From JBFXAM01 sp050184295 (lineage in GTDB: Bacteria > Planctomycetota > Phycisphaerae > UBA1845 > Fen-1342), in contig JBFXAM010000109.1 of NCBI GenBank assembly GCA_050184295.1, forward strand, positions 1-15,448: 15,448 bases of DNA. The letters run 5' to 3'. Under the pieces are notes generated by a model. The model did not search any database, had not been told where the DNA came from, and worked only from the letters and a program-made list of their open reading frames with translations. Shown here in pieces: positions 1 through 7,857 of this stretch. The first letter of the stretch is position 1. The number at the start of each line of letters is the position of its first letter. Position numbers and translations under genes: made by a program.

Positions 1-2
1 AC

Positions 3-593
3 CCCATCGATGACCGCCCCGTTGTGCTGGTCGGGACGCACGCGCGGCTCGACCCGCTCGTCGCGGCGCACGCCGAACAGCTTTTCGACGCCGGCGCGGC
101 CGAAGAGGTCTGGAGGCACCTGATCTGGGCGCCGTTTCGGAGCGTGGCCGACGCGGAAGCGTACACCCGCAGCGCCACCGACGAAACGCAACTCGCGTTC
201 GCCACCCTCGACGCACGAACCGGCCGCGTCGTCGGCAGCACGCGCTACCTCGACATCCGCAGACCCCACCGCGGGCTCGAAATCGGTTGGACCTGGCTCA
301 CGCCTGCCGCGCAACGCACCGCGATCAACACCGAGTGCAAGTGGCTGCTGCTGCGTCACGCGTTCGAGACGATCGGCTGCGAGCGTGTCCAACTGAAGAC
401 CGATCACCTCAACGAGCGGTCGCAGCGCGCCATCGAGCGGATCGGGGCCGTGCGTGAAGGCGTGCTCCGCCGGCACATGCAGCGCCGCGACGGAACGTGG
501 CGCGACACCGTGATGTACAGCATCATCGCGCCGGAATGGCCGGCGGTGCGCGAACGTCTGCTTGAGCTCCTGCGGCGCGACGCTTCGGCTTGA
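3..593 (+). CDS. GNAT family N-acetyltransferase (RimJ/RimL-like), 5' end outside window
   Basis: Predicted acetyl-CoA-dependent N-acetyltransferase of the Acetyltransf_3/RimJ-RimL group, cytoplasmic; the acceptor (protein N-terminus, amino acid or small molecule) cannot be told. The translation has the order typical of this group: VVLVGTHARLDPL near the N-terminus, then VVGSTRYLDI, EIGWTWLTPAAQRTAINTE (the acetyl-CoA loop/helix region), LRHAFETIGCERVQLKTD, and N-x-R-S-Q-R-A-I-E-R-I-G-A near the end. A GTG at 24 could start the protein, but the frame is open to the window edge and the upstream residues (PIDDRPV) resemble the N-terminus of relatives. The true start is therefore probably upstream of base 1. 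About 190 residues are visible, close to full length. The stop is TGA at 591-593. It is the only + strand gene at this end, and the window gives no clue to partners. Confidence 0.85.
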   Translation, partial: PIDDRPVVLVGTHARLDPLVAAHAEQLFDAGAAEEVWRHLIWAPFRSVADAEAYTRSATDETQLAFATLDARTGRVVGSTRYLDIRRPHRGLEIGWTWLTPAAQRTAINTECKWLLLRHAFETIGCERVQLKTDHLNERSQRAIERIGAVREGVLRRHMQRRDGTWRDTVMYSIIAPEWPAVRERLLELLRRDASA

Positions 594-778
594 ATCGACG
601 ACCGATCCGGGCTTTCTGACGGGACCACGACGCGGCCGAGCGCCGCCGCGCCGCGTGCGGACGCCCCGCCCACCTGAATCGACGATTCCGGTCGCGGCGC
701 CGAATCGAACGGCGCGGCCAATGCACAAGCGGCCTCGCAACCGAAGCCGGCGTCGGGGGTCGACGCCCGCTCGGTCAC

Positions 779-804
779 GAGACCGCGTTGCAGAAGGTCT
801 CTTT
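779..804 (+). terminator. Possible weak terminator after the acetyltransferase gene
   Basis: GAGACC (779-784) and GGTCTC (796-801) form a perfect 6-bp stem around an 11-base loop, followed by only three T residues. It lies about 185 bp past the acetyltransferase stop and just before the converging PEP-CTERM gene. The stem is short and the T tract poor, so this is a weak call. The rest of 594-832 shows nothing else convincing. Confidence 0.25.
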
Positions 805-832
805 CGTATCCGCGCCGAGACTAGGCCGCCGC

Positions 833-1660
833 CTAGGAACGCCGCCGCAAGGCGACGAGCCCCGCGACCGCCAGCAGCGACAGCGAGGCCGGCTCCGGCA
901 CGATCGCCGCACCGAACAGCCCGAGCGTCTCCGCACCGGCGATCGTGCCGACCATCGACGCACTGCCGCTCAGTTGATTCACGCTCAGCACTTCCGCCAG
1001 CGGCGAGCTGTCCGCGCCCATGAAGCCCCACAGGCTGCCCTGCGAGTCGAAGTCGAGCCCGGGAAGCCCCGCGCTGGTTCCGAACAACCCGATGACGTCC
1101 ACGCCGAGCGTGTTCAGGTTGACGCGAATCAGACCCGTGCCGATTCCCGACCCGGTGTTTGCCGTCGCCCACAGCTCCAGGCCGTCCGGCGACACGGCAA
1201 TGTCGGAACCACCGCTGAACTCGGTGTTCAGCAGCACGTTGGCGGCGGCGGTCAGCGGATCGAGCGTCCAGATATTCGCTGAGTTCCACGAGCGGGCGTA
1301 GACCACGCCATTCGGGCCGACGTCGAGCGAGTTGAGCCCGACGACGCCGGTGTTGCCGATCAGGTTCAGCGCGCCGTTGCCGCGATCAAGACCATAGAGA
1401 TTCCCGAGCGCGTCCACAACGTACGAGTCCCCGTTCGTCGGATTGATGCCGATGTCCGACAGCACGAAGCCCGGCGAGCTGATCACGGTCGCGGTGGGAG
1501 TCGTGGCGAAGTTGTCGATGCGATAAATGTGGCTGCCGCCGGGGACGTTGCTTCCCACGGCGTACGCGACATCCGGTGGTCCGTCACCCGCGTGTGCCGT
1601 GGTCGCGAGCGCGGCCAGAGCGGCCGCCGCGAGGCCTAGCGATGCAAGATAGCGCTTCAT
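833..1660 (-). CDS. Secreted PEP-CTERM protein with propeller-like (YncE/WD40-type) body
   Basis: Exported protein of 275 residues, function unknown. The start chosen is ATG at 1660 (MKRYLASLG), preceded by GAGGGG at good spacing; an in-frame GTG two codons upstream (1666) is possible. A signal peptide (Lys-Arg, then a run of Ala/Leu ending THA-HA, residues 1-24) is clear. The body holds repeated blades resembling seven-bladed propellers of the YncE/NHL kind: SDIGINPTNGDSYVVD, LNSLDVGPNGVVYA, SDIAVSPDGLELWATA, LPGLDFDSQGSLWGF. The last 22 residues are a PEP-CTERM signal: VPEPASLSLLAVAGLVALRRRS, that is Pro-Glu-Pro, one hydrophobic segment and a basic tail. In this family the signal is recognised by an exosortase, cleaved, and the protein goes to the cell surface or extracellular matrix; no exosortase is in the window. 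It lies downstream of the dockerin-bearing propeller genes on the same strand but is separated from them by a terminator-like hairpin and its own candidate promoter. Confidence 0.85.
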   Translation of the reverse strand: MKRYLASLGLAAAALAALATTAHAGDGPPDVAYAVGSNVPGGSHIYRIDNFATTPTATVISSPGFVLSDIGINPTNGDSYVVDALGNLYGLDRGNGALNLIGNTGVVGLNSLDVGPNGVVYARSWNSANIWTLDPLTAAANVLLNTEFSGGSDIAVSPDGLELWATANTGSGIGTGLIRVNLNTLGVDVIGLFGTSAGLPGLDFDSQGSLWGFMGADSSPLAEVLSVNQLSGSASMVGTIAGAETLGLFGAAIVPEPASLSLLAVAGLVALRRRS

Positions 1661-1836
1661 ACTCACCCCTCAAGCGGGGAACCCCTGGTTGTGTGCGCCC
1701 GGCGCCCCGAACGTCCGTGGCGACGAGCACGTCGCTTCGCCGGGCGCGACCAGGCAGCGAAAGCGCGCCTGGAACCGCTCGCCGGCAGAATGCCGCGCAG
1801 CCGACCCGAGTTCGGCTGCAACGTGTGCTCCACCAA

Positions 1837-1866
1837 CGTTTAGGAAGCTGGTTTGGGGTGAGTCAA
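1837..1866 (-). promoter_or_regulatory. Candidate sigma70-type promoter for the PEP-CTERM gene
   Basis: On the - strand TTGACT (complement of 1861-1866) is a five-of-six match to a -35 box. It is followed after 17-18 bases by CTAAAC/TAAACG (1837-1843), a poor -10 match. It sits about 175 bp upstream of the ATG at 1660, in a locally AT-richer patch of the 365-bp gap 1661-2025. The rest of that gap holds the hairpin at 1994-2022 and nothing else recognised. Confidence 0.3.
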
Positions 1867-1993
1867 ACAGTTTTCGTGAGCGATCCCGAAACGTGCCAGC
1901 CGATGGCCAAAACGCACGAGTTATGGGCCGGATCGGGTCGGCCTGCCGACCCGGTCGATCCGTCGTGGTCCCGTCCCGCGCGCAGTTCGGTTG

Positions 1994-2022
1994 AAAACGG
2001 CGCTTCCGCCGCGCCAGCGCCG
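1994..2022 (-). terminator. Intrinsic terminator of the downstream propeller/dockerin gene
   Basis: Read on the - strand, four bases after the TAG at 2026-2028, CGGCGC (2022-2017) or GGCGC (2015-2011) can pair with GCGCC(G) (2003-1998). This gives a GC-rich hairpin with nested alternatives, followed directly by TTTTC (1997-1993). GC stem plus T run immediately after a stop codon is the classic Rho-independent arrangement. Confidence 0.6.
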
Positions 2023-2025
2023 GAC

Positions 2026-4266
2026 CTATCCCGGCCCACCGCCCGCGATCAGCGTCACGAACGGCTCGATGTCGAAGTTGTTCGTCAGCCCGTCGCCATT
2101 CACGTCCGCGTTCATGATGTTGCAGTCGGGTTGTGCGCCGGCGAATCCACCGGGGTCGGACAGCGCGAGCACGAACAGATCGATATCGAAGTTGTTCACC
2201 TCGCCGTCGCAGTTCAGGTCGCCACCGCGATCGACGCGCACCTGGGCCAGCCCGCCGTCGCCGGTCGCGACATACGCAAGCGAACCAAGCACGCAGATCG
2301 GTCCGGGACTCCCGGCGATCGGGATTACCGCCGGCGCTGAATCCCGCTCGCAAACGTCGGTGACGACGACGCGGCCGTGCGCGTCCGCGACGTACAGCAA
2401 CCCGTGTGCCGCGCACAGGCCGGCCACGGGACCATCGACGTCGATGTCGCAGGCAGCTTCCGGGTAGCGCGCGTTCGCCAGGCTCAGCACCTCGGCTCGC
2501 CCGCGGGTAATCCCGCCATCGTCCCGGTCCGACACCGGGCCGCCGACGACCAGCGCGTCCTCGCCCAGCGTCATCGTGCGTAGCTGCGTGCGCACCCGGT
2601 CGTTTCGCAGGTCGCGATAGAGCCCCGCCAGCAGAAACTCCGGTGTCCCGTTGCGATCGTGGCGCAAGGTCAAATCGAACGTGTACACGCAGTAACCGTA
2701 GATCCCCGCGTCGAGGACGTAGAACAGGTCGCCTTCTATTTCGATCGCGGGCACCTGCATGCCGACCCACCAAACCACGCCGAGCAAAGCAGGGTTCAGC
2801 GGACTCGACAGGTCAAGCGCCCGGACCCCGTGCGTGCTGCTCGCCACCACCACCACGCTCCCTCGGACCGCGAGCGCCGTCATCCGGCCGGGCATGGGAT
2901 AGCTCACGGTCGTGAGCAGTTCATCCGCGAGATCCACCAGCAGCAGCCCGCCGTGCTCCAGCGCAATCAGCAGCTTGTCCCCCTCCAGCTTCAGGTCCAC
3001 AACCACGTCCCCCGCCGGAATCGGCACATAGTCTCGCGGCACGCCGAGCGTGAGACCCTCCGGCGTGAAGAGATAGACACCCTTCGGCGACGCGACGCCG
3101 ATCACGTCTTCGCCAAGCGCTACACATCGCACCGGGCCGACGGCGTCCTCGCTCCAACGTTGAAACAACCGGAACGCCGACAGCTCGTAGGTCTCCAGAC
3201 CGTCGTAGCGGTCCGCGACCAGCACAAGATCGTCGATGCACGCCAGCCCCAGCGGACGTTCGACGGGGGAGGCGCCCACAAACCGCGGATCGAGCGGACT
3301 CGACAGATCGGCGCAGAGCACCCACCCGGCGAGATCGCTGAGAAGCAGGCGATTCCCCAGCACGTGGAGCCGCCAGGGATCGTGCGACTCCCGCCACGCG
3401 CCATTGGCGGTGAGCCCACCGGGCGAGAGAGCGCGCGCCACCGAACCGGCGTCAGCCAGGTTCACGATTGCGAACTCGTCCCCTTGCCGCAGGCCTGCCG
3501 CATACGCCGCATCATCGGCGATCGCGACCGTGCGCGGAATTGCGGTAAGGAACGCGGAGCGCAGGTACTCCGGCGTGGCGGGGTCGTTGCGCTGGTACAC
3601 GCCGAGGCGCCCGTGTTCGCCGACCTGTTCGCCGGTGACCAGCCACTCCGCCTCCGCCGCAATCGCCTTGACGTCGCCCGCGGTCGCGACGCGCGGCAGC
3701 ACGTCGATCATGAGCGGCCCAACGCTCCCCTGCGGACGGGTGAATCGCAGCACCAGCACCCCCGCGGGCCCGGCCGCGATGTAGGCATGGCCCTCGCGAA
3801 TCACCACGTCGAGCGCGTTCCCGTTCTCCATCCCCGCGGGCCAAGTGATCGCTCCTGCGAACTCAAGCTGATCGAGGTAGCGCGTGCGCCAAATCGCCGC
3901 TCCGCCCCGACCGAGCGCCGCCACGATGATCTCACCCTCCATCGCCACTGCCGTGATCAATTCCGGAAATGGAGCGCAGGCGCCCAGCAACACGGGCGTC
4001 TGCACGTCCAGAACTCGAAAGAGCCTGAGCGTCGCGCCCGTCCCCACGACCGCAAGCCCGCTATGCGTCGCTACGCACTGCGACGCCCCGCCGAGCCGTG
4101 CGAGATCGAATAGGTTGACAACCGCTGTCGCGTGTGGCGTCGGGATTGCGGCGATCAGCGCAAGCGTGAACCAGACCCGCGCTCGGGACGGCCGACCGCG
4201 CGGAGCGAGCACTCCATCAGAATCGTGCGCACCCGGCAACGAACAACGCGATTCGATCGGGGACAT
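2026..4266 (-). CDS. Secreted beta-propeller (LVIVD-like) protein with C-terminal dockerin-like repeats, copy 1
   Basis: Exported 746-residue protein of unknown role. The start is set at ATG 4266 because AAAGGAG lies six bases before it; the frame extends to 4362 but without a comparable site. Residues 28-48 form a basic plus hydrophobic signal segment (RARVWFTLALIAAI...ATA) after an unusually long N-region. The body is made of repeated short strands such as GLAVVGTGATLRLFRVLD, IVAALGRGGAAIWRT, HAYIAAGPAGVLVLRF, LIALEHGGLLLVDL and LYVADAHGRVVVTD, the pattern of LVIVD-type beta-propellers. From about residue 682 (2029-2223) there are two EF-hand-like dockerin repeats, DLNCDGEVNNFDIDLF and DVNGDGLTNNFDIEPF, with Asp/Asn at the calcium positions. 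It is collinear with the gene at 4814-7000 over nearly its whole length, so the two are tandem duplicates. Dockerins normally bind cohesins; none is visible here, and in planctomycetes such repeats may serve another attachment role. Confidence 0.85.
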   Translation of the reverse strand: MSPIESRCSLPGAHDSDGVLAPRGRPSRARVWFTLALIAAIPTPHATAVVNLFDLARLGGASQCVATHSGLAVVGTGATLRLFRVLDVQTPVLLGACAPFPELITAVAMEGEIIVAALGRGGAAIWRTRYLDQLEFAGAITWPAGMENGNALDVVIREGHAYIAAGPAGVLVLRFTRPQGSVGPLMIDVLPRVATAGDVKAIAAEAEWLVTGEQVGEHGRLGVYQRNDPATPEYLRSAFLTAIPRTVAIADDAAYAAGLRQGDEFAIVNLADAGSVARALSPGGLTANGAWRESHDPWRLHVLGNRLLLSDLAGWVLCADLSSPLDPRFVGASPVERPLGLACIDDLVLVADRYDGLETYELSAFRLFQRWSEDAVGPVRCVALGEDVIGVASPKGVYLFTPEGLTLGVPRDYVPIPAGDVVVDLKLEGDKLLIALEHGGLLLVDLADELLTTVSYPMPGRMTALAVRGSVVVVASSTHGVRALDLSSPLNPALLGVVWWVGMQVPAIEIEGDLFYVLDAGIYGYCVYTFDLTLRHDRNGTPEFLLAGLYRDLRNDRVRTQLRTMTLGEDALVVGGPVSDRDDGGITRGRAEVLSLANARYPEAACDIDVDGPVAGLCAAHGLLYVADAHGRVVVTDVCERDSAPAVIPIAGSPGPICVLGSLAYVATGDGGLAQVRVDRGGDLNCDGEVNNFDIDLFVLALSDPGGFAGAQPDCNIMNADVNGDGLTNNFDIEPFVTLIAGGGPG

Positions 4267-4418
4267 GCGAGACTCCTTTGCGGTGCGACCGCGCGCGGCC
4301 ACGAATAGAGAGCCCGGAGAATACGGCATTCGATCGAGGTCGCCGACCGCCGGGTAGTCCAACCGCAGGCAACGGACCGGCGAACCGCTAATCGCGTTCT
4401 TTCGAAGTGCTCAAGACA

Positions 4419-4460
4419 AATATGCGCCTAATCCGGACATCTGGCGAATAAATATCCGCG
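4419..4460 (-). promoter_or_regulatory. AT-rich upstream region with two GCGSATATT motifs (candidate promoter/operator)
   Basis: The 547-bp gap 4267-4813 contains a clear AT-rich island at about 4410-4475. On the - strand it holds GCGCATATT (complement of 4419-4427) and GCGGATATT (4451-4459), 32 bp apart, plus a TATAAG (about 4461-4466). CATATT and GATATT are fair -10 candidates, but no good -35 box accompanies them. The same motif recurs upstream of the paralogue (7180-7188). The rest of the gap shows no credible gene. Confidence 0.35.
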
Positions 4461-4722
4461 CTTATAAAATTTGTTTGACTGGAAACACTGCGCGGCACTT
4501 CAATCGCGCAAAGTCGCGTGGCGACGCCCCCGCAATTCAGTTGTCGACGTTTGGATATACGATGGCCACACGGCGCCGTGTGCGCGCACGACAGCCATCG
4601 GCGCCCGCGCGACGCCCGCACGTTCGCGTCAGACCGCGTTGGAGGAGGACCAATCGACGAAAGACGTGAAACGGATCCACGCGCGCGTCATGCCGCGCCG
4701 CGTGCAGACGGGATTGCAGTGT

Positions 4723-4740
4723 TTCGCCGCAACCGGCGAA
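4723..4740 (-). terminator. Perfect 7-bp hairpin downstream of the second propeller/dockerin gene
   Basis: TTCGCCG (4723-4729), loop CAAC, CGGCGAA (4734-4740) form a perfect 7-bp stem about 75 bp beyond the TGA at 4814 on the - strand. No T run follows on the - strand, so it would be an atypical or Rho-assisted terminator or an RNA 3'-end stabiliser. Confidence 0.3.
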
Positions 4741-4813
4741 GACAACAAACCCAACCGGCACGTCGGTCGGGCGAGGGTGTGCCCGCTCGAACCCACGACG
4801 CTGGAACCGCGCC

Positions 4814-7000
4814 TCATCCGCCGTCCGCGAGCAGTGCGACGAACGCCTCGATGTCAAAATTGTCCACGCGGCCGTCGCCGTTCGCGTCGGCGTTGCGTTC
4901 GCTGCACGTCGGCGCAGCGAGGCGGTACCCGGCGGGGTCGCTGAGCGCCAGGATGAACGCGTCGATGTCGAGATTGTTGACCGCGCCGTCACAGTTCAAA
5001 TCACCTGCGAACGACCACGACAGCGCCACCAAGCCCTCTTCCGCACCCGCGACGTAGATCTGCCCGCCGGCGACCACCACGTCGGTCGGCGAGCCCGCCA
5101 GCGAGTGTGTGCCGAGCTTCACCAGCGCCGCCGGATCACGCGCGTCGAGCACCGTGAGCGTGCGCGAGTCGTCCACCACGTACACGCGCGTGCCCGCCCA
5201 CGCGATCCCCGTCACCACGCCGCGCGTCTCAAATTCGCTGACCCGCTCCAGGTTCACCCCGTCGCCGAGGCTCAGGAGCTCGACCCGCCCGCCGGGAACC
5301 TGGACGCCGTCGCGGTCGCGCAGTTCGCCGCCGATCAGCAGGTGCGCGCCGTGCGACAGAATTCGCCGCGGCGCCATCCGCATCACGTCGATTCGCGTAT
5401 CGCGGTAGCCACCCTCGCGCAGAATCGGATTCTGCGGAACGGTGAAATCGAACACGTGCACGCCGTACGCGTAGTCCGCCACGTAGAACAGGTCGCCGGT
5501 CGGCGGAATCGCGACGCCGTCGATGCTCGGCCACCACACGCGACCCAGCTCCACGGGAAACTTCGCGCTGGTGCAGTCGATCACGCGCAGCCCGCTCCAA
5601 GCGTCCGCCAGCGCGACCCGCGCCCCGCGCACGCCCAGCGCGACCGTCGCACCGAAATTGACGAATTCGCCGATCACGGCCGGCGACTCATCGAGCGAGA
5701 GGATCACCAATCCAGTGTCGCGCAGCGCGAGATAGAGCCGCTCGCCCTCCACCGCTGCCGCCTTCACCAGCTCATCGGGCGCCAGCGCGAGAATTCCGAA
5801 TGGCTCTCCCGACGACAGCCCCTCGTCGCTGAAAAGGTAGGCGCCCGTCGGCGTTGCCCCCACGACCAGGCCATGACGGGCGGCGACGCACCCGACGCGC
5901 CCGATCGCGTCTTGCGACCAGAGGTGCGTCAGCTCTGCGCCCGATGACCCGAACACCCGCAATCCGTCATCGGCGTGGGCCGCGAGCAGCTTGTCCGCTG
6001 CGGCAGCGAGGCCGGTCGCCGTCATCGGCGTGCGGGCCCCCAGCGCGAGCGGACGGCGCGAATTCGAGATGTCGACTTCCACGATCCCGCCCACTTGATC
6101 CGCCACATACGCCCGATCGTCCAGCGTCGAGAGTGTGTCCAGATTCACCAGCGCGACACTGTGCGGATCCGCGCTCGCCTGGCAGAAGCCCAGAAGCCGG
6201 AGCTGGGTCGGATCGCTCGTGAGATCGAGCACGAAAAAGTCGCTGTCGTTCAGCAACCGCCGTCGCGCGCACACGTACGCACGCGCCGCGCCGTCCGTCG
6301 TGATCGCCGTCGCGAAACCCTGGAGCGTGCGCGAGCCGATCCAATCCGGCGCCGCCGGATCGCTCAGTGTGAGCACCTTCACGTGCGAGAGCGGATCGAG
6401 CGCCAGCAGCAGATCGCCCGCCGCGGCGACATCGCGGATCGCATCTCCGGGCCCGAACGCGACCGCCGCCTGCCGCTCGACGGTAAACCCCCCGTCGCCC
6501 GACGCGATCCGAAGCGGCAGGATCCCCGCCGCACCCGCGGCGATGTAGGCAAACGCGGGCGCAGCGCCGGCCGCGGGGCGAAGCGCCGCCGCAAATGCAT
6601 ACGCGTCTCCCACGCCGACCGGCAGTTCGACCACGCCGATCAACACCGGCGACGCGGGCACTCGAACATCCCACACGGCGACGCCGTCCGGACCCAGTGC
6701 GACGACCATGAGTCCGCCGTTCACCGCGATGTCCGTGACCAACACGCCGTGATCCAGCTCCGGACTCGCGGCACCGAACACAGCCGGGGGGAGGCCAAAC
6801 GCCTGGACGCGCGCCCCCGTCGCGAGCCATGCCCGAGCGCCGTCAGTGGCAACCGCTCGTGCCGCGCCGCCCACGGTTGTCAACGATTGGATCCGCAGCG
6901 CGGCGCGGGCCGGCGAGAGGCCGAACGAGATCGACCACACGCTAGCCGCCAACGCGGTCACAATCGCACAGCTCGGGAGGGTCCGGCAGGGTCGATTCAT
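4814..7000 (-). CDS. Secreted beta-propeller (LVIVD-like) protein with C-terminal dockerin-like repeats, copy 2
   Basis: Exported 728-residue protein, paralogue of the gene at 2026-4266. The start is ATG 7000 (MNRPCRTLPSC), with AAAGGAG about six bases upstream; a longer frame from 7030 lacks such a site. The signal peptide is residues 1 to about 34, ending SPARA. Propeller strands repeat through the body (LMVVALGPDGVAVWDV, AFAYIAAGAAGILPLRI, LYLALRDTGLVILSL, LFYVADYAYGVHVFDF, VYVVDDSRTLTVLDA, IYVAGAEEGLVALSW). Two dockerin-like repeats close the protein from about residue 666 (4817-5005): DLNCDGAVNNLDIDAF and DANGDGRVDNFDIEAF. Matching stretches with copy 1 occur in order, for example W-S-Q-D-A-I-G-R-V against W-S-E-D-A-V-G-P-V, GDLFYV in both, and the RDRDGV-like loop. 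Ligand and role are unknown. The two copies have separate upstream regions and probably separate transcripts. Confidence 0.85.
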   Translation of the reverse strand: MNRPCRTLPSCAIVTALAASVWSISFGLSPARAALRIQSLTTVGGAARAVATDGARAWLATGARVQAFGLPPAVFGAASPELDHGVLVTDIAVNGGLMVVALGPDGVAVWDVRVPASPVLIGVVELPVGVGDAYAFAAALRPAAGAAPAFAYIAAGAAGILPLRIASGDGGFTVERQAAVAFGPGDAIRDVAAAGDLLLALDPLSHVKVLTLSDPAAPDWIGSRTLQGFATAITTDGAARAYVCARRRLLNDSDFFVLDLTSDPTQLRLLGFCQASADPHSVALVNLDTLSTLDDRAYVADQVGGIVEVDISNSRRPLALGARTPMTATGLAAAADKLLAAHADDGLRVFGSSGAELTHLWSQDAIGRVGCVAARHGLVVGATPTGAYLFSDEGLSSGEPFGILALAPDELVKAAAVEGERLYLALRDTGLVILSLDESPAVIGEFVNFGATVALGVRGARVALADAWSGLRVIDCTSAKFPVELGRVWWPSIDGVAIPPTGDLFYVADYAYGVHVFDFTVPQNPILREGGYRDTRIDVMRMAPRRILSHGAHLLIGGELRDRDGVQVPGGRVELLSLGDGVNLERVSEFETRGVVTGIAWAGTRVYVVDDSRTLTVLDARDPAALVKLGTHSLAGSPTDVVVAGGQIYVAGAEEGLVALSWSFAGDLNCDGAVNNLDIDAFILALSDPAGYRLAAPTCSERNADANGDGRVDNFDIEAFVALLADGG

Positions 7001-7179
7001 CGCTGGCTCCTTTTCCACGCGACAAGCCATCGTCAGGACGCGCCGCCTGACCCCAGTGTGCAGTCGTGCTCGGCGTGTCGCACGAACGCGGACCGCGAAC
7101 TATGGCGCCCGCGCTTGTCGCACATCCGCCGGCCCTCCCTGGCCGGAGCCGGCATGCGCTTGCAGCGCCGACAAAGTGG

Positions 7180-7249
7180 AATATGCGCCGGGCGACGCGC
7201 TTGTTGCAATTATTCGCGGAAACTCTTGCAAAAGACAGTTGCATGCAAG
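7180..7249 (-). promoter_or_regulatory. Upstream regulatory region: GCGCATATT motif and TTGCAA cluster
   Basis: This lies in the 478-bp gap 7001-7478 upstream of the second propeller/dockerin gene. On the - strand GGCGCATATT (complement of 7180-7189) matches the element upstream of the paralogue. TTGCAA (7204-7209) lies 18 bases before its CATATT, a plausible -35/-10 pair. TTGCAA, itself a palindrome, recurs at 7226-7231, and TTGCATGCAA (7239-7248) is a perfect 10-bp palindrome. This fits a promoter with operator-like repeats, but it is pattern evidence only. No gene is credible elsewhere in the gap. Confidence 0.35.
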
Positions 7250-7478
7250 CGGAATTGTCGCCGACAACCACCGTGCGCGCGCTCGTAGCCAACCTCTGCG
7301 GTGACCGCATCGCAAGCGAGCGCGCGAACACGTGGGAATCGCGCGCCGCCAACAACCGCGTTGTCCACGTGGAGTGCCCGTTCGCAACACACTGTCCGCC
7401 GCGCCGCCGAGCGTACCGAGCCGGTGAATGGCAGGCCGCCGGACGCGCCATGGGCGTGCCGGGCTCTGATTCTCGCGG

Positions 7479-7838
7479 TTAGATCGCCGCCCCGCCGCGT
7501 TCCCCCGTGCGGATGCGGATGCACTCCTCGATCGGCATCACGAAGACCTTCCCATCCCCCACCGCGCCGTCCGGTGCCGTCCGTGCCGCGCTCAGTATTG
7601 CTTGAATGGCCGGCTCGACATACGCGTCGTTCACGGCCACGGTGATCTGCTGTCGCCGCACCATTCTCGGCCGCACTTCCTGCCCGCGAAAGTACTCGAC
7701 GTCGCCTTGCAGGCGCCCGTGTCCGTCGACCGTGTGCACGGTAAGCCGGTAGTTGTCGCCTTCGTCGAGCACGCGTTGCAGCGCCGCCTGAACCGCGTCG
7801 AGTCGCTCCGGCCGAATAATCGCGATAATGAGCTTCAT
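7479..7838 (-). CDS. P-II family nitrogen regulatory protein (GlnB/GlnK type)
   Basis: Cytoplasmic trimeric signal protein that binds ATP/ADP and 2-oxoglutarate and controls ammonium uptake and nitrogen assimilation; here probably the partner of the adjacent Amt channel. The 119-residue protein has the family's opening (MKLIIAIIRPERLDAV), the T-loop preceded by GHGRLQGDVEYFRG, and the C-terminal signature GDGKVFVMPIEECIRIRTGERG. The base of the T-loop reads RGQEVRPRMVRR: the position of the modified tyrosine (Tyr51 in E. coli GlnB) is Val55, so control by uridylylation at that site looks impossible. There are about four extra residues before the T-loop (near DEGDNYRL) compared with E. coli. 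It starts 19 bp after the amt stop and is presumably co-transcribed. The Shine-Dalgarno sequence is weak. Calling it glnB or glnK would go beyond what the sequence shows. Confidence 0.93.
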   Translation of the reverse strand: MKLIIAIIRPERLDAVQAALQRVLDEGDNYRLTVHTVDGHGRLQGDVEYFRGQEVRPRMVRRQQITVAVNDAYVEPAIQAILSAARTAPDGAVGDGKVFVMPIEECIRIRTGERGGAAI

Positions 7839-7857
7839 ACTCGCACCGTTTTGCGCG

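Noticed and set aside
1670..2773. 367-residue - strand open frame
   Set aside because: It overlaps the 3' part of the propeller/dockerin gene in another frame, is dominated by Arg/Gly/Ala as in high-GC shadow frames, and has no domain or credible start.
2659..4113. 484-residue + strand open frame
   Set aside because: Antisense to the well-supported propeller/dockerin gene; composition is rich in Arg, His, Gln and Pro with no recognisable motif.
4388..4621. Small 77-residue - strand open frame in the gap between the paralogues
   Set aside because: No ribosome site, no motif, and it crosses the AT-rich presumed promoter region.
5975..7288. 437-residue + strand open frame
   Set aside because: Antisense to the second propeller/dockerin gene, low-complexity Arg/His-rich translation, no ribosome site.
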